From the NCBI RefSeq assembly GCF_900182905.1, contig NZ_FXUF01000002.1, positions 310,001 through 374,000 of the forward strand: 64,000 nt of DNA. Reading direction: 5' to 3'. Shown here piece by piece: positions 1-10,000 of this stretch (positions are counted from its first letter, which is position 1; every line of letters starts with the position of its first letter). Origin of the DNA: Anoxynatronum buryatiense. GTDB lineage: Bacteria; Bacillota; Clostridia; Peptostreptococcales; Tindalliaceae. The notes under the pieces were generated by a model. It worked only from the letters and a program-made list of their open reading frames with translations, searched no databases and was not told the origin of the DNA. Both the position numbers and the translations under genes were made by a program.

Positions 1-1116
1 AATCAAATCAGGCAGCACCTTTCACTGGAAACGCCCGTTTGTGGCGTCATCAAAGCCAATGGCTATGGCCATGGGGCGGTTATGATGGCTCGGGAACTTG
101 AACGGTTAGGGGCAGCGCATTTGGCTGTGGCAACACTGACTGAAGCCCTGGAATTGCGAAACAGCGGTTGTGAAATGCCCATTCTGATACTTGGATATAC
201 ACCGGAAGATAAGGCTGCACTGGTGATCCGGCATCGACTGAAGCAAACTATTTATACCCTGGATCAGGCGAAAGCTTTCTCCCAGGCTGCGGTGGCAGCA
301 TCACAAAAAGTTTGCCTGCATCTGAAGGTTGATACAGGAATGTCACGCTTGGGATTTCAGGTTAATGACCAGGCGGCTGATGATATTGCCGAATTGTGTC
401 AGTACCCAGGCATTGAGGTTGAAGGAATTTTCACCCATTATGCAGCAGCAGATGATGCCGATAAAAGCGAGACCCACAGCCAGCTGGATAAATATCAATG
501 GATGCTGAAAGCGCTTGAAAAACGTCGTTGCAGCATCAAAATGAAACATACTGCCAACAGCGCGGCTATCATTGACATGCCTGAAACTCACATGGACATG
601 GTACGTGCCGGCATTATGCTTTACGGCCTTTATCCCTCAGCCGATGTGGATCATTCCCGGATTAAACTGAAGCGATTAATGGCACTTAAAACCCGTGTGG
701 CTCATGTGAAAGCCATTGAACCGGGCACTGGGGTCAGTTACGGGTTGACATACCGCCCTTCAGATCAGGCTGTCATTGCCACGCTTCCCGTGGGCTATGC
801 CGATGGTTTCGCCAGGTCACTCGGCGGAAAAGCGGAAGTGATGATACAAGGGAAAAAAGTGCCGGTGGTGGGTCGCATTTGCATGGATCAATGCATGATT
901 GATGTGACGGGTCTTGATGTCAAACGGGGTGATGAAGTGACGCTGTATGCATCCACGTCAGACAAAGGCGATACGGTGGATGATGTTGCCAGAAAGTTGG
1001 GAACTATCAACTATGAAATCACCTGCATGGTCAGTCGGCGAGTTCCCCGGGTGTACATCCGCCAGGGTGTGACAGTGGCTGTATGGGACCCATCCCTTGA
1101 AATGACAGTTGGTTGA
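1..1116 (+). CDS. alr: Alanine racemase, 5' truncated by window
   Basis: PLP enzyme that interconverts L- and D-alanine for peptidoglycan. The reading frame is open from base 1, so the start lies outside the window; about 371 codons are visible. The first visible residues contain the PLP-lysine motif VIKANGYGHG, and the C-terminal half has the catalytic-tyrosine motif GVSYG (near base 739) and the CMDQCMIDVT strand typical of the family. The gene sits directly upstream of the ndoAI/ndoA pair, the same order as in Bacillus subtilis. The visible part is intact and nothing suggests decay. Identification is secure by motif and context. Confidence 0.97.
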   Translation, partial: NQIRQHLSLETPVCGVIKANGYGHGAVMMARELERLGAAHLAVATLTEALELRNSGCEMPILILGYTPEDKAALVIRHRLKQTIYTLDQAKAFSQAAVAASQKVCLHLKVDTGMSRLGFQVNDQAADDIAELCQYPGIEVEGIFTHYAAADDADKSETHSQLDKYQWMLKALEKRRCSIKMKHTANSAAIIDMPETHMDMVRAGIMLYGLYPSADVDHSRIKLKRLMALKTRVAHVKAIEPGTGVSYGLTYRPSDQAVIATLPVGYADGFARSLGGKAEVMIQGKKVPVVGRICMDQCMIDVTGLDVKRGDEVTLYASTSDKGDTVDDVARKLGTINYEITCMVSRRVPRVYIRQGVTVAVWDPSLEMTVG

Positions 1117-1142
1117 CAGGTTAAAACCCCTTCGGGTATAAT
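1113..1142 (+). promoter_or_regulatory. SigA-type promoter of the toxin-antitoxin pair
   Basis: TTGACA at 1113-1118, an 18-base spacer and TATAAT at 1137-1142. Both boxes match consensus. The -35 box overlaps the alr stop codon (1114-1116), so the pair can be transcribed independently of alr. It lies 33 bases upstream of the antitoxin start. Confidence 0.85.
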
Positions 1143-1175
1143 AGCGTCAACGAATGTCTGTTGCGGAGGTGCCTG

Positions 1176-1466
1176 ATGAAAAATCATGAAAAAGAGCTGA
1201 CCATACGTTTGCCGGAGAATATGCTGCAGGAACTGGATGTATACAGCCATCTTGAAAACAAGAACCTCAATGAGTTTATTCGGGAAGCGGTCCAGCAGAT
1301 TCTTTGCGAAAAAAACCGATGTCAATTACATGAGAACATGCGCATTGGTTACGAAGAAATGGGCGCCATCAATCTGGCACTGGCAGAAATCGGTGTCTGC
1401 ATTGAACGTACATTGCTGGAAGAGTATGAATTGCGATGCCCCGAATGGAAAGAGGGATCATGTTAA
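1176..1466 (+). CDS. NdoAI/EndoAI-type antitoxin (ribbon-helix-helix)
   Basis: A 96-residue protein. The N-terminal segment ([16 protein letters not shown]) is a ribbon-helix-helix strand and helix as in CopG/NdoAI antitoxins; the acidic C-terminal part is expected to block the toxin. The ATG at 1176 was chosen because GGAGGT lies 7 bases upstream; the in-frame codons before it have no ribosome site. The stop overlaps the toxin start. In B. subtilis the homologue neutralises the NdoA ribonuclease and represses the pair; that role is inferred here from position and fold. Confidence 0.88.
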   Translation: MKNHEKELTIRLPENMLQELDVYSHLENKNLNEFIREAVQQILCEKNRCQLHENMRIGYEEMGAINLALAEIGVCIERTLLEEYELRCPEWKEGSC

Positions 1467-1807
1467 AGCGTGGGGAGATCTATTATGCTGATCTGAGTCC
1501 TGCCGTTGGTTCTGAACAGGGTGGTGTCAGACCGGTCCTCATCGTGCAGAATGATATTGGGAATAAATACAGCCCGACGGTGATTGTGGCCGCCATCACC
1601 ACACAGATCAACAAGGCAAAGCTACCCACCCATATTGAAGTCAAAGCGCCTGATTATGGTCTGTCAAAAGACTCAGTTATTCTGCTGGAGCAGATTCGAA
1701 CCCTTGACAAACGGCGCCTTCAACAACGGCTTGGACAAATTGATGATGACATGATGGATCAGATAAACCAGGCGTTACTGATCAGTCTGGGGTTAATTGA
1801 TTTTTAA
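1460..1807 (+). CDS. ndoA: Endoribonuclease toxin NdoA/MazF (EndoA)
   Basis: A 115-residue MazF/PemK-fold mRNA interferase; B. subtilis NdoA is 116 residues. Recognisable family stretches are [26 protein letters not shown] and the C-terminal [17 protein letters not shown]. The ATG at 1460 overlaps the antitoxin stop at 1464-1466 and follows AGAGGG, which favours it over an upstream in-frame ATG at 1436. The family cleaves mRNA at UACAU in Bacillus; specificity here is not known. It is followed at once by a terminator, so the pair is a two-gene unit. Confidence 0.95.
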   Translation: MLKRGEIYYADLSPAVGSEQGGVRPVLIVQNDIGNKYSPTVIVAAITTQINKAKLPTHIEVKAPDYGLSKDSVILLEQIRTLDKRRLQQRLGQIDDDMMDQINQALLISLGLIDF

Positions 1808-1839
1808 GGCTTAAGATCCGCTGTTCTTAGGCCTTTTTT
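1808..1839 (+). terminator. Rho-independent terminator after ndoA
   Basis: A 9-bp stem (GGCTTAAGA with TCTTAGGCC, one G-U pair), an 8-base loop, then TTTTTT. It starts immediately after the ndoA stop codon. Confidence 0.85.
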
Positions 1840-1883
1840 GCAGGGCAAAATCAGCAGCAAATCATTTGAAAAGGCGGTTGCAT

Positions 1884-4064
1884 ATGCAAAACAAATTCGA
1901 AAAATTTCTGATAGTATGCATCATTGTCAGTATCCTTGCCAGCGGCTTGTCGTTGGTGAGTCGCATGAAAGCTGAAGCTCAGCTGAATCAGGTGGATATA
2001 TATGTGGATTATTTTGAAGTGAATGAGCTGGCGCGGCAGTCGGAACACAACACTGTCTGGTGGCTGGATTACTTCAGGCAGCTGGGGGCCACCCATGTGG
2101 TATTGGAAGAAGAAAGCCTTGGCCTGTTAAGACAGGCATTGAAGCCGCTGAGGGTTGATGTGGGGCAGGATATCCTGAAAGAGTGGAACTGGCAGAAAAC
2201 AACACCTTCTGCATTGGCTGCCTACCATGAGACTGTGGGCATCCGAGATTATGATGTGGTTATCATGACAGAAGAAGAAACGCTCTACCAGCAAATAGCT
2301 GCCGGATTACACAGCCGGTATGAAACAGATCGGTTTACGCTTCAGCCTGGGGATGACGGCTCAGTGATCATTATCCACGGCACGATTGAAGATGCGGTCT
2401 ATAACCCCCCAGCTGATTTAACTGATTTTGAAGGACAGAACTACTTCAGGGAGCGCCGACTGCACTCCTCTCAGCTGACCCGCCTGGGACTGGGATTTGA
2501 TCAGGATAAAATCAGCACTATACAGCAGGCTGGCCTTCAGGTAATGCCCCGGCCTTTCAGCTATGGCGACTGGGGTGGTGAAACTTACCTGCGTGGTTAC
2601 CTGGATGATCTGACCACGCACGAAATAATTCCAGACATTCTTTTTTTTGGAGGGAAACAGTTACCGGGAGCGGAAGACGAGAGCCTGTCACTCCTGACAT
2701 CATTCATGAATCAACATGGAATTCGTGCCGGATTAGTGGAAACCTCATTTCAACGGGAACATCTGGAACAGGAGGGCATAGAAACCCTTACTGAAAGCCT
2801 TGACTATCAGGCGGTGCGTGTCTTTAATGTGTGGCCGTTCGTTCAGGAACGCTATCGTTTTTATCACTATGACGGCGCTGAAGAAATCGAAAATACGTTG
2901 TATCGTGCAGTGACTGAACGAAATATCCGAATGATTTATTTTAAACCTTTCAAGGAAAGCACTACTGTTTATGTCACCGATCCAGAGGAATATGCAACGA
3001 TTTTTCAGCGCTTTGAGACCCGTATTGCCCGCCATGGTCTTTCTTTGGGGAAAGCTTCGGTTTTTCCCGAAGCGCATCCATCACTGGCCTTACAAAGCCT
3101 AATGGCACTTGGCGTTGCCGCCGCCGCAGTCTTATTGCTGAGAAAGCTGTTTCCCCTGTCAGACCGGGTTGGTGTGATCCTGTTTCTGATGGGAATAGTG
3201 CCGTTGATTTTTCTGTTATTCTGGCGAACGGGATGGGGAGAAAAACTGACGGCCATGGCAGCAGCCATCCTTTTTCCATCACTTGGAATGGATCACTTTT
3301 GTCGTCAAATGTGGAAATGGCACCAACAGAAAAAGCGCTTTTCATACCTTCAGAGCATGAAAGAAGGCGTGGTGTTGCTGATACAGGTCTCTTTGATTTC
3401 ATCCATAGGCGCCCTGCTGGTGGCGGCATTGCTTTCAGATGTGCGCTATTTGCTGGAAATGGATATTTTTAGAGGCGTGAAAATCAGCCAGTTGATTCCC
3501 ATTGCATTTTATGGGCTGATATTTCTCCACTATTTTGGATACCTTCGCAGCGAAGACCGGTTGGCTGAACCGGGCATTCGGCCAACAGAAATCAGGGCTC
3601 TGCTGATGGAAAACATTAAAGTGCTCTATGTGGCAGCTATGGGCTTTCTGTTGGTGGCCGGCTATATTTATATTGCCCGCACCGGGCATGAAGGGAATCT
3701 TCAACCCACGGAAATCGAAATGATTATCCGTAATATTCTGGAGGAATCTTTGCTGGTAAGACCCCGTACCAAAGAGTTCACCGTTGCCTTCCCCGCATTA
3801 TTATTGGGAGCTTATCTGGCTTCCCTGCGCTACAAATCCCTGATCTTTTTAGCTGGGCTTGCGGCGGTGATTGGACAGACATCCATCGTGAATACTTTCA
3901 GTCACCTGCGCACACCGGTGCTGGTTTCCGTTATCAGAACAGCTTATTCTATGGCAGCTGGCATTGGTTTCTCAGTCATTTATCTGGCGCTGATGATTGG
4001 ATTTGTCTGGTTGCTGGAGCGCTGGGGCGTCAGATTATGGCGACTGATGGAGAAGACAGAATGA
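1884..4064 (+). CDS. DUF5693 family multi-span membrane protein
   Basis: A 726-residue membrane protein. It has one N-terminal membrane segment (about residues 7-27), a large extracytoplasmic region of roughly 380 residues, and a C-terminal half with some eight or more hydrophobic segments. I place it in DUF5693 from overall architecture and its position before csaB; no catalytic motif is visible. The ATG at 1884 is preferred over the TTG at 1866 because AAAGGCGG is correctly spaced before it. In related Clostridia such genes adjoin csaB and tagA/wecG, which suggests a role in building or exporting a secondary wall polymer. That role is inference. Confidence 0.7.
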   Translation: MQNKFEKFLIVCIIVSILASGLSLVSRMKAEAQLNQVDIYVDYFEVNELARQSEHNTVWWLDYFRQLGATHVVLEEESLGLLRQALKPLRVDVGQDILKEWNWQKTTPSALAAYHETVGIRDYDVVIMTEEETLYQQIAAGLHSRYETDRFTLQPGDDGSVIIIHGTIEDAVYNPPADLTDFEGQNYFRERRLHSSQLTRLGLGFDQDKISTIQQAGLQVMPRPFSYGDWGGETYLRGYLDDLTTHEIIPDILFFGGKQLPGAEDESLSLLTSFMNQHGIRAGLVETSFQREHLEQEGIETLTESLDYQAVRVFNVWPFVQERYRFYHYDGAEEIENTLYRAVTERNIRMIYFKPFKESTTVYVTDPEEYATIFQRFETRIARHGLSLGKASVFPEAHPSLALQSLMALGVAAAAVLLLRKLFPLSDRVGVILFLMGIVPLIFLLFWRTGWGEKLTAMAAAILFPSLGMDHFCRQMWKWHQQKKRFSYLQSMKEGVVLLIQVSLISSIGALLVAALLSDVRYLLEMDIFRGVKISQLIPIAFYGLIFLHYFGYLRSEDRLAEPGIRPTEIRALLMENIKVLYVAAMGFLLVAGYIYIARTGHEGNLQPTEIEMIIRNILEESLLVRPRTKEFTVAFPALLLGAYLASLRYKSLIFLAGLAAVIGQTSIVNTFSHLRTPVLVSVIRTAYSMAAGIGFSVIYLALMIGFVWLLERWGVRLWRLMEKTE

Positions 4065-4087
4065 GAGCCTCGGGAAAGGATCATATC

Positions 4088-5167
4088 ATGAAAAACATCT
4101 TTATCTTCGGTTATTACGGTTTCAACAACATTGGTGATGAAGCTATTCTTGAGGCAATTGTGGGTCAGTTTAGAAAACAGATGCCCCAGGTGACGTTGAC
4201 AGCTTTGAGCTATAAAGCAGCTGAAACAGCAGAGAGATACGGAATTATGGCCGTGAGCCGAAATCGATTTTTCGAAGTGTTTCATTCCATTAAAAAGGCG
4301 AACCTGGTGATGAGCGGCGGCGGTTCGATTCTGCAGGATGTGACCAGCAGCCGCAGTCTTATGTATTATCTTGGAATCATTTTTTTAGCAAAAGTATTTG
4401 GTCGAAAGGTGGCATTTTACGGTAATGGATTCGGGCCCATCACCAGACCGCTGAACCGGTGGCTGGTCAGACAGATGATTAATCAGGTGGATCTGATCAC
4501 CGTAAGGGATGAGGAATCACGTCAGTTGATGCAGGCTTTGGGAATTCAACGTCCCATCACCGTCACTGCAGATGCGGCTTTTACACTTCCTGTCCTTCAA
4601 GGCAGAGGTGTATCCGATGAGAATCATGAGTCCAGAAAAGTGGGAATATCTGTTCGTAGTTGGAAAAATCAGTCGATCTATCTGCCTGCAGTGGCGGCCT
4701 GTGCAGATTTGCTGGCACGTTCCGGTTATGAGGTGTACTTTCTGCCCATGCAGCCCCCGGCGGATACCCGTATTTCTGAGGAAATTATGAGTCAAATGAC
4801 ACAAAAGGCAGCGGTTATCAAAGTGGATGAAACACCTTCAGCGATGATCCGGGCCATCTCAGAAATGGACTTTATCATCGGAATGCGTCTGCATGCTCTT
4901 ATTTTTGCGGCCATTGCAGGTGTGCCAATGGTGGGGCTTTCTTATGAAGCCAAAATTACCAGTTTTTTGAAACTGGTGCAACAGCCCTGTGCAGGAGAAG
5001 TGGAAACCCTCGACAAAGACCAGTTAATTAACACGGTTCTGGCATTCCTGAAAGACCAGGAGCAGCACAAGTCAAATCTCATGAAACAGCGGGATGAACT
5101 CTGTCGAAAATCTGCACAAAACGCTGCATTGATCCAAAACTTCCTCATAAAGGAGGAACCGTCATGA
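4088..5167 (+). CDS. csaB: Polysaccharide pyruvyl transferase CsaB
   Basis: A 359-residue protein of the pyruvyl-transferase family, which adds a pyruvate ketal to secondary cell-wall polymer so that SLH-domain surface proteins can bind. Family features are GYYGFNNIGDEAIL at the N-terminus, SGGGSILQD near residue 75, GNGFGPI, and the C-terminal MRLHALIFAAIAGVP block. The ATG at 4088 follows AAAGGATC; an upstream in-frame start at 4037 would overlap the preceding gene by 28 bases and lacks a ribosome site. The stop overlaps the next start by 4 bases (ATGA), so csaB and the glycosyltransferase are probably translationally coupled. No SLH protein is seen in the window. Confidence 0.93.
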   Translation: MKNIFIFGYYGFNNIGDEAILEAIVGQFRKQMPQVTLTALSYKAAETAERYGIMAVSRNRFFEVFHSIKKANLVMSGGGSILQDVTSSRSLMYYLGIIFLAKVFGRKVAFYGNGFGPITRPLNRWLVRQMINQVDLITVRDEESRQLMQALGIQRPITVTADAAFTLPVLQGRGVSDENHESRKVGISVRSWKNQSIYLPAVAACADLLARSGYEVYFLPMQPPADTRISEEIMSQMTQKAAVIKVDETPSAMIRAISEMDFIIGMRLHALIFAAIAGVPMVGLSYEAKITSFLKLVQQPCAGEVETLDKDQLINTVLAFLKDQEQHKSNLMKQRDELCRKSAQNAALIQNFLIKEEPS

Positions 5168-5904
5168 AGCCGGTGAAGGTCATGGGAGTTCCCATCAATC
5201 CTGTTACCAACCAACAGATGGAATCATTAATCTCCGAAATGCTTTCAGAAAAAACCACCAGTACATTGATGACGCCAAACCCGGAGATGGTCATGGCGGC
5301 AAACACAAACCCGGAACTAATGGCTGCACTGCAATCAGCTGATTTGGTTATTCCCGACGGTATCGGCCTGATCATTGCTTCACGTCTGAAAAATCTGGGA
5401 CTGAAAGAACGTGTCACAGGGATTGACACCATGGAGAAAGTGCTTGCCTGCTGTCATCAGCAACAGCTCTCATTTTTTCTGCTGGGAGGAAAACCGGGAC
5501 GTGCTGAAAAAGCAGTGAACACCATCGGAAAAAAGTACCCGGGCATTAGGGTAGCCGGCTGTTATCATGGATACTTTCAGAGTGATGAGGAGGATGGTGT
5601 ACTGGAGTTGATTCGCGAGTCTTCACCGGATGTCCTTTTTGTTTGTCTGGGATTTCCCCGACAGGAAATTTGGATCAATCAAAAACGATGCCAGGTATCA
5701 AGCCGTTTAATGATGGGAGTGGGAGGCAGTGTGGATGTGTATGCGGGAGAAGTGAAACGGGCCCCGGCATTCTTTCAGAAGCTCGGCATCGAATGGTTTT
5801 ATCGCTTACTTCAGGAACCTTCCCGCTTGGGGCGCATGTCTGTCTTACCGGTGTTTTTGTGGAAAGCGCTATGGATGAAAAAGGATGAAATGAAAGACAG
5901 GTGA
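5164..5904 (+). CDS. WecG/TagA/CpsF-family glycosyltransferase (GT26)
   Basis: A 246-residue glycosyltransferase. GT26 members transfer N-acetylmannosamine to undecaprenyl-diphospho-GlcNAc in teichoic-acid-like or enterobacterial polymers. Visible family blocks are MTPNPEMVMAA, ADLVIPDGIGLI, the GFPRQEIWI strand and GVGGSVDVYAGEVKRAP. The ATG overlaps the csaB stop by 4 bases and an AAGGAGG site lies inside csaB. Together with csaB it points to synthesis of a pyruvylated ManNAc-containing wall polymer; the linkage is inferred from family, not shown. Confidence 0.9.
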   Translation: MKPVKVMGVPINPVTNQQMESLISEMLSEKTTSTLMTPNPEMVMAANTNPELMAALQSADLVIPDGIGLIIASRLKNLGLKERVTGIDTMEKVLACCHQQQLSFFLLGGKPGRAEKAVNTIGKKYPGIRVAGCYHGYFQSDEEDGVLELIRESSPDVLFVCLGFPRQEIWINQKRCQVSSRLMMGVGGSVDVYAGEVKRAPAFFQKLGIEWFYRLLQEPSRLGRMSVLPVFLWKALWMKKDEMKDR

Positions 5905-5908
5905 AGCT

Positions 5909-6778
5909 ATGAAAAAAACAACAGTATTGCTGGAATACGCGGGTATTGCACTGGGAAGTGCTTTGATGGCTTTTGCCCTCCATTTTTTTCTGGAACCCAA
6001 TACCATTGCCCCGGGCGGTGTCACTGGCGTGGCGGTGGTTATTCAGCGAATAACCGGAATTCCCATGGATTTGACAAATCTGGTCATTAATATTCCCCTC
6101 TTCCTGGCGGGGATTATGATTCTGGGTAAAGCCTTTGGAGCCAAAACCGCCTATGCCACCCTGATGCTCTCCCTGTTTCTCCGCCTGTTTTCAATGGGGT
6201 TTGGATCGACGGTTACGTTAACATCAGACATTCTTCTGGCGGCCGTCTATGGGGGTGTGGCCATGGGGGTTGGTTTGGGGCTGGTGTTTCGGCTGGGTGG
6301 TACAACGGGAGGAACCGACCTAGCAGGAGCAATACTCAACCATTACTTCCCTTCACTGAGTACCGCCAAAATGATGATGATCCTGGATCTCATGATTGTC
6401 GCTGTGGCCGGACTTGTAGAGCGGCGTGTTGAAACAGCTCTTTACTCCATTATTGCCTTGTATATTTTGGTAAAACTGACTGATTTTATTGTGGAAGACC
6501 TCAGTTATGCCAAGGCCTTCTATATCATTTCCGATAAACCCGCGGTGATCAGTCAGCGCATCATCAGCGAACTGAGCCGGGGTGTCACCGGTTTGGAAGC
6601 CAAGGGAATGTATACCGGATCTCACCGTACCATGCTTCTTTGCGTCGTCAACCGGGCAGAAGTGGCCAAGTTGAAAAAACTGGTTTATGAAGTTGACTCC
6701 GATGCCTTTATGATGGTCACCACCATTCACGAAGTGCTGGGAGAAGGTTTCAAAGAGGTGGGTAACAGTTCAGTATAA
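5909..6778 (+). CDS. YitT family membrane protein
   Basis: A 289-residue protein with about five to six membrane segments in residues 8-190, including the family glycine-rich motif GGTTGGTDLAGAI, followed by a cytoplasmic DUF2179 domain (about residues 205-283). It begins 4 bases after the glycosyltransferase, so it is in the same transcription unit. The molecular function of YitT proteins is not established. Repeat copy 1 starts directly after its stop codon. Confidence 0.88.
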   Translation: MKKTTVLLEYAGIALGSALMAFALHFFLEPNTIAPGGVTGVAVVIQRITGIPMDLTNLVINIPLFLAGIMILGKAFGAKTAYATLMLSLFLRLFSMGFGSTVTLTSDILLAAVYGGVAMGVGLGLVFRLGGTTGGTDLAGAILNHYFPSLSTAKMMMILDLMIVAVAGLVERRVETALYSIIALYILVKLTDFIVEDLSYAKAFYIISDKPAVISQRIISELSRGVTGLEAKGMYTGSHRTMLLCVVNRAEVAKLKKLVYEVDSDAFMMVTTIHEVLGEGFKEVGNSSV

Positions 6779-6857
6779 ACCTTCACAGAGCCGCCTACCA
6801 CATCCCTTGCCTTGATAGTATTTTGTCTGCAGTCTGGAGCCGCCTTGGGCGGCTTTT
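6779..6857 (+). repeat. Intergenic repeat copy 1 with terminator hairpin
   Basis: This shares with the copies at 10.3 and 13.0 kb the order CCCTTGCCTT, an AT-rich stretch, TTTTGTCTGCAGTCTGGAGC (6821-6840) and a 3' hairpin. The hairpin is AGCCGCC (6838-6844) with GGCGGCT (6848-6854) plus a short T run. A second AGCCGCC at 6789-6795 could compete for the same 3' arm. The long 5' stem seen in the other copies is degraded here or overlaps the yitT end. At least the 3' hairpin should end the csaB-wecG-yitT transcript. Confidence 0.7.
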
Positions 6858-7016
6858 GCCACTGGATGAGGCAAAAGACCTGTTCGCGGAATATCCGGAA
6901 AATGTCATGGATCTGTAACCAATCAGTGCTTGCTTTCGTCTATGATGGATGAGATGATTCAATCAGTATTATTAACATCGAAAAAAGATTTATAGGCTCA
7001 TGGGAGGGGTTCGTCA

Positions 7017-10000
7017 ATGATCGACAAATATTCCTTTAAGAAAAAATGGATTGGACTGGGGCTTGCCACCCTGGTTTCCATTGGTGCACTGGTGGAACCG
7101 GTGGCAGCTCAAACGTGGCTTTTTGAAGAAAAGACCACTGAAAACATCGCAGGCGGAGCCAGTTACCAGCGCATCCTGCGCTTTGGTGAGCAAGGGTGGC
7201 AGCATGTGAATGTGATTCGGGTGAATCTGAATGATCAACACACCAAACTGGATCTTCTTCAAAGTGCCGGTGGTGTCAGCCAGCGGGAATCATTAACCAA
7301 TATGCTTCAACGGGCAGAGAATCCGGTGGCGGGGATAAATGCTGATTTTTTCTATCTGACAAACCCGGACTCACCCATGGGAATCATGGTGCGGGATGGC
7401 AGTATTGTCAGCAGTCCTGTACTTGAGAAACCCTACAGTACCCTCGCTGTCACAAATGAAGGCCAGGCTTTCCTTACCGACTGGCATAATCACCTCTACG
7501 TATCCACTGAAAACGGAGGAATTTTCAGTATCAGTGCATACAACAAAATTACCTGGAATTATCATATGATCACCATGATGGATCGCAATTGGGGCGAAAA
7601 ATCCCCAGGGGCGGGTGATGAGTATCGGGATCTGGTGGAAGTGGTGGTTGCGGATGGCGTGGTAACGGAAGTTCGTCGAGGGCTTCCGCCGGTAACGATA
7701 CCTGAAAATGGTTATGTGCTGCTGGCCTCCGGACAAAATGGACAACTGTTGCTTCAGGGAATCCGTCAGGGAGAACGCATCACTTTTTATGATCAGACAA
7801 CCCCGAATCTCCAGAATATCCAGCTGGCAGTGGGTGGCGGTACCGTGCTGGTCAGGAACGGACAGACGGTTTCCTTCTCAGAACCGGTTGCGGGAAATCA
7901 TCCCCGAACTGCAGTGGGAATCAACCGGGCTGGCAACGAACTGATCATGGTAACCATTGATGGACGCCACCGATCATACACCGGTGTTGATGGCCAGAAA
8001 CTGGCAGCATTAATGATTGAACTGGGAAGTGATCAGGCAATCCTCATGGATGGAGGCGGGTCCACCACCATGGCAGTTCGCCAACTGGGAGAATCGGCAG
8101 TGAAGGTGGTAAATGCCCCTTCTGACGGTAATCAGCGACGCATCATCAATGGCCTTGCAGTAACTTCCACAGCACCCCAGGGTGAGTTGGCAGGTCTTAT
8201 GTTCACTGCCGGACAGGAGAGTGTCTTTGTCAACCAGCCCATGAACCTGCAAGTGTCGGGATACGACACGTACTATCAGGCATATCCCCTTGAGAGTGGT
8301 GCGGTCACCTATCGAGTGGTGGAAGGCAAAGGACGGGTTGAAAATCAGCAGCTGATTGCAGAGGCTGCGGGCACTTTGATTGTGGAAGCATCTTTTCAGG
8401 GAAAAAGTGTGAGTCAAACGATCCAGGCACTGTCGGAAGTGGCAGGGCTGCAAATTCATGTACCCCGTTACACATTAAATCCGGGAGCTTCCATGTCAGT
8501 GACAGTGGAAGGAATTGATCCCAATGGTTTCCGTGCACCTCTGTCCATGAGTCGTGTACAGATCACTGATCAACAGGGATTGGGCACGCTTTCCAATGGT
8601 GTTTATCAGGCAGGACAACGGGAAGGGACCACCGTATTGCGGGCAAGCTACAACGGATACCAGGCGGCAGTCCCCTTGTCCATTGGCATGCAACGCCAGG
8701 CGGCGGCTTCCCTGGAAACTTATCAGCCTGCTTTTCTGGGGTATCCTGCTGCTGTCAAAGGCTCCGTTTCAACGGTGAGCGGCGGTGCGGTGAACCCCAA
8801 TGCCCTGCGTCTTGATTTTGATCTTACAGGTGCCATTGAAACCACTGCAGCCTATGTGGTTTTTGGGCAGAGCATTTCGATTCCGGCGCAAACCAGCCGC
8901 ATTTCCCTGCGGGTCAATGCCACCGAAACAGCGCCTCACTGGATACGTGGTCAGGTGCGTGATGCTTCAGGGCAGACCCACACTGTCGACTTTAAACAGG
9001 GAATTGACTGGACGGGCTGGAGCACACTGGAAGGCAACCTGCCTCAGGGAGTGACTTTTCCGGCAGTGTTGGAGCGGATCTACGTGGTGGAAACCGACCC
9101 CTTCTTTAAAACCCGGGGCACTCTGCTGTTTGACGGTATCGAATTCCTGGCGCCACTCACATTGCCGGTACTGACGCCGGAGGAGGCAGGCGGACAGGTG
9201 GCAGATCCAGTGCGAAAGGTTCCTGCACAGGCAGACGGCCAATGGCTGGTGCATGGAGGCGGAGATGATAATACTGTTTCGCAGCAACTGTTGCGTCAAC
9301 TGCAAAATGGGTACCAGTCTATCTACGTGACCGGGAACGTCACTGGCGAACTTCGAAGCCAGGCGGGAAATCGTATTATTGGGGGTAATGGCGGACACAC
9401 AGCCAACCAGACAGGCCAGCAAATGGTCATTTATCTGGATAACAGTCAGGATGGTCTGCGAAAAACCAATTATCAGCAATGGCCATGGTTGATGAATACC
9501 CTGAAGGGGAGTTTACCAGAGCAAATTCTGGTGTTTTTGCCGAAGCCCATTTGGGGTCCCCAGGGATTCGGTGATGAACTGGAAGCTGACCTGCTGGGAG
9601 AGCAGTTTAAAAAACTGGCAGACCAGGGTAAGCAGGTTTTTGTATTCCATGGCAATGGCAGTGCAGAGGTGGAACTGCGTGACGGTGTTCGTTATATTGG
9701 TGTAGCCAGAAACGGACAACAAGGCGTGGCACTTTACCAGAGTGGTGGCCGGCTCAGCTACCAACTTATCAATTTGGCAGATAATACTGCGATACCAGGC
9801 GTTGCAGTGCAGGAAAAAGTACAGGAAACTGTCAGCACGCCAGCACCAATTCCAGTGAACGACCAGCAAGTATCTTTTAGGGTGGGGCAACGTTATTACA
9901 TGGCGGGAAGCGAACAGATCTCGCTGGATACCGCACCTTACATCAAAGATGGACGATTAATGGTTCCGGTGGCACACATTTCAAGAGCGCTGGGAATACC

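Noticed and set aside
1176-1807. Mobile toxin-antitoxin cassette
   Set aside because: alr-ndoAI-ndoA is the ancestral chromosomal order in Bacillota, with no repeats or integrase nearby, so it is a core locus.
6858-6918. Possible gene fragment reading LDEAKDLFAEYPENVMDL before a stop
   Set aside because: Only about 20 codons, no start with a ribosome site and no recognisable family. It may be chance or a decayed remnant.
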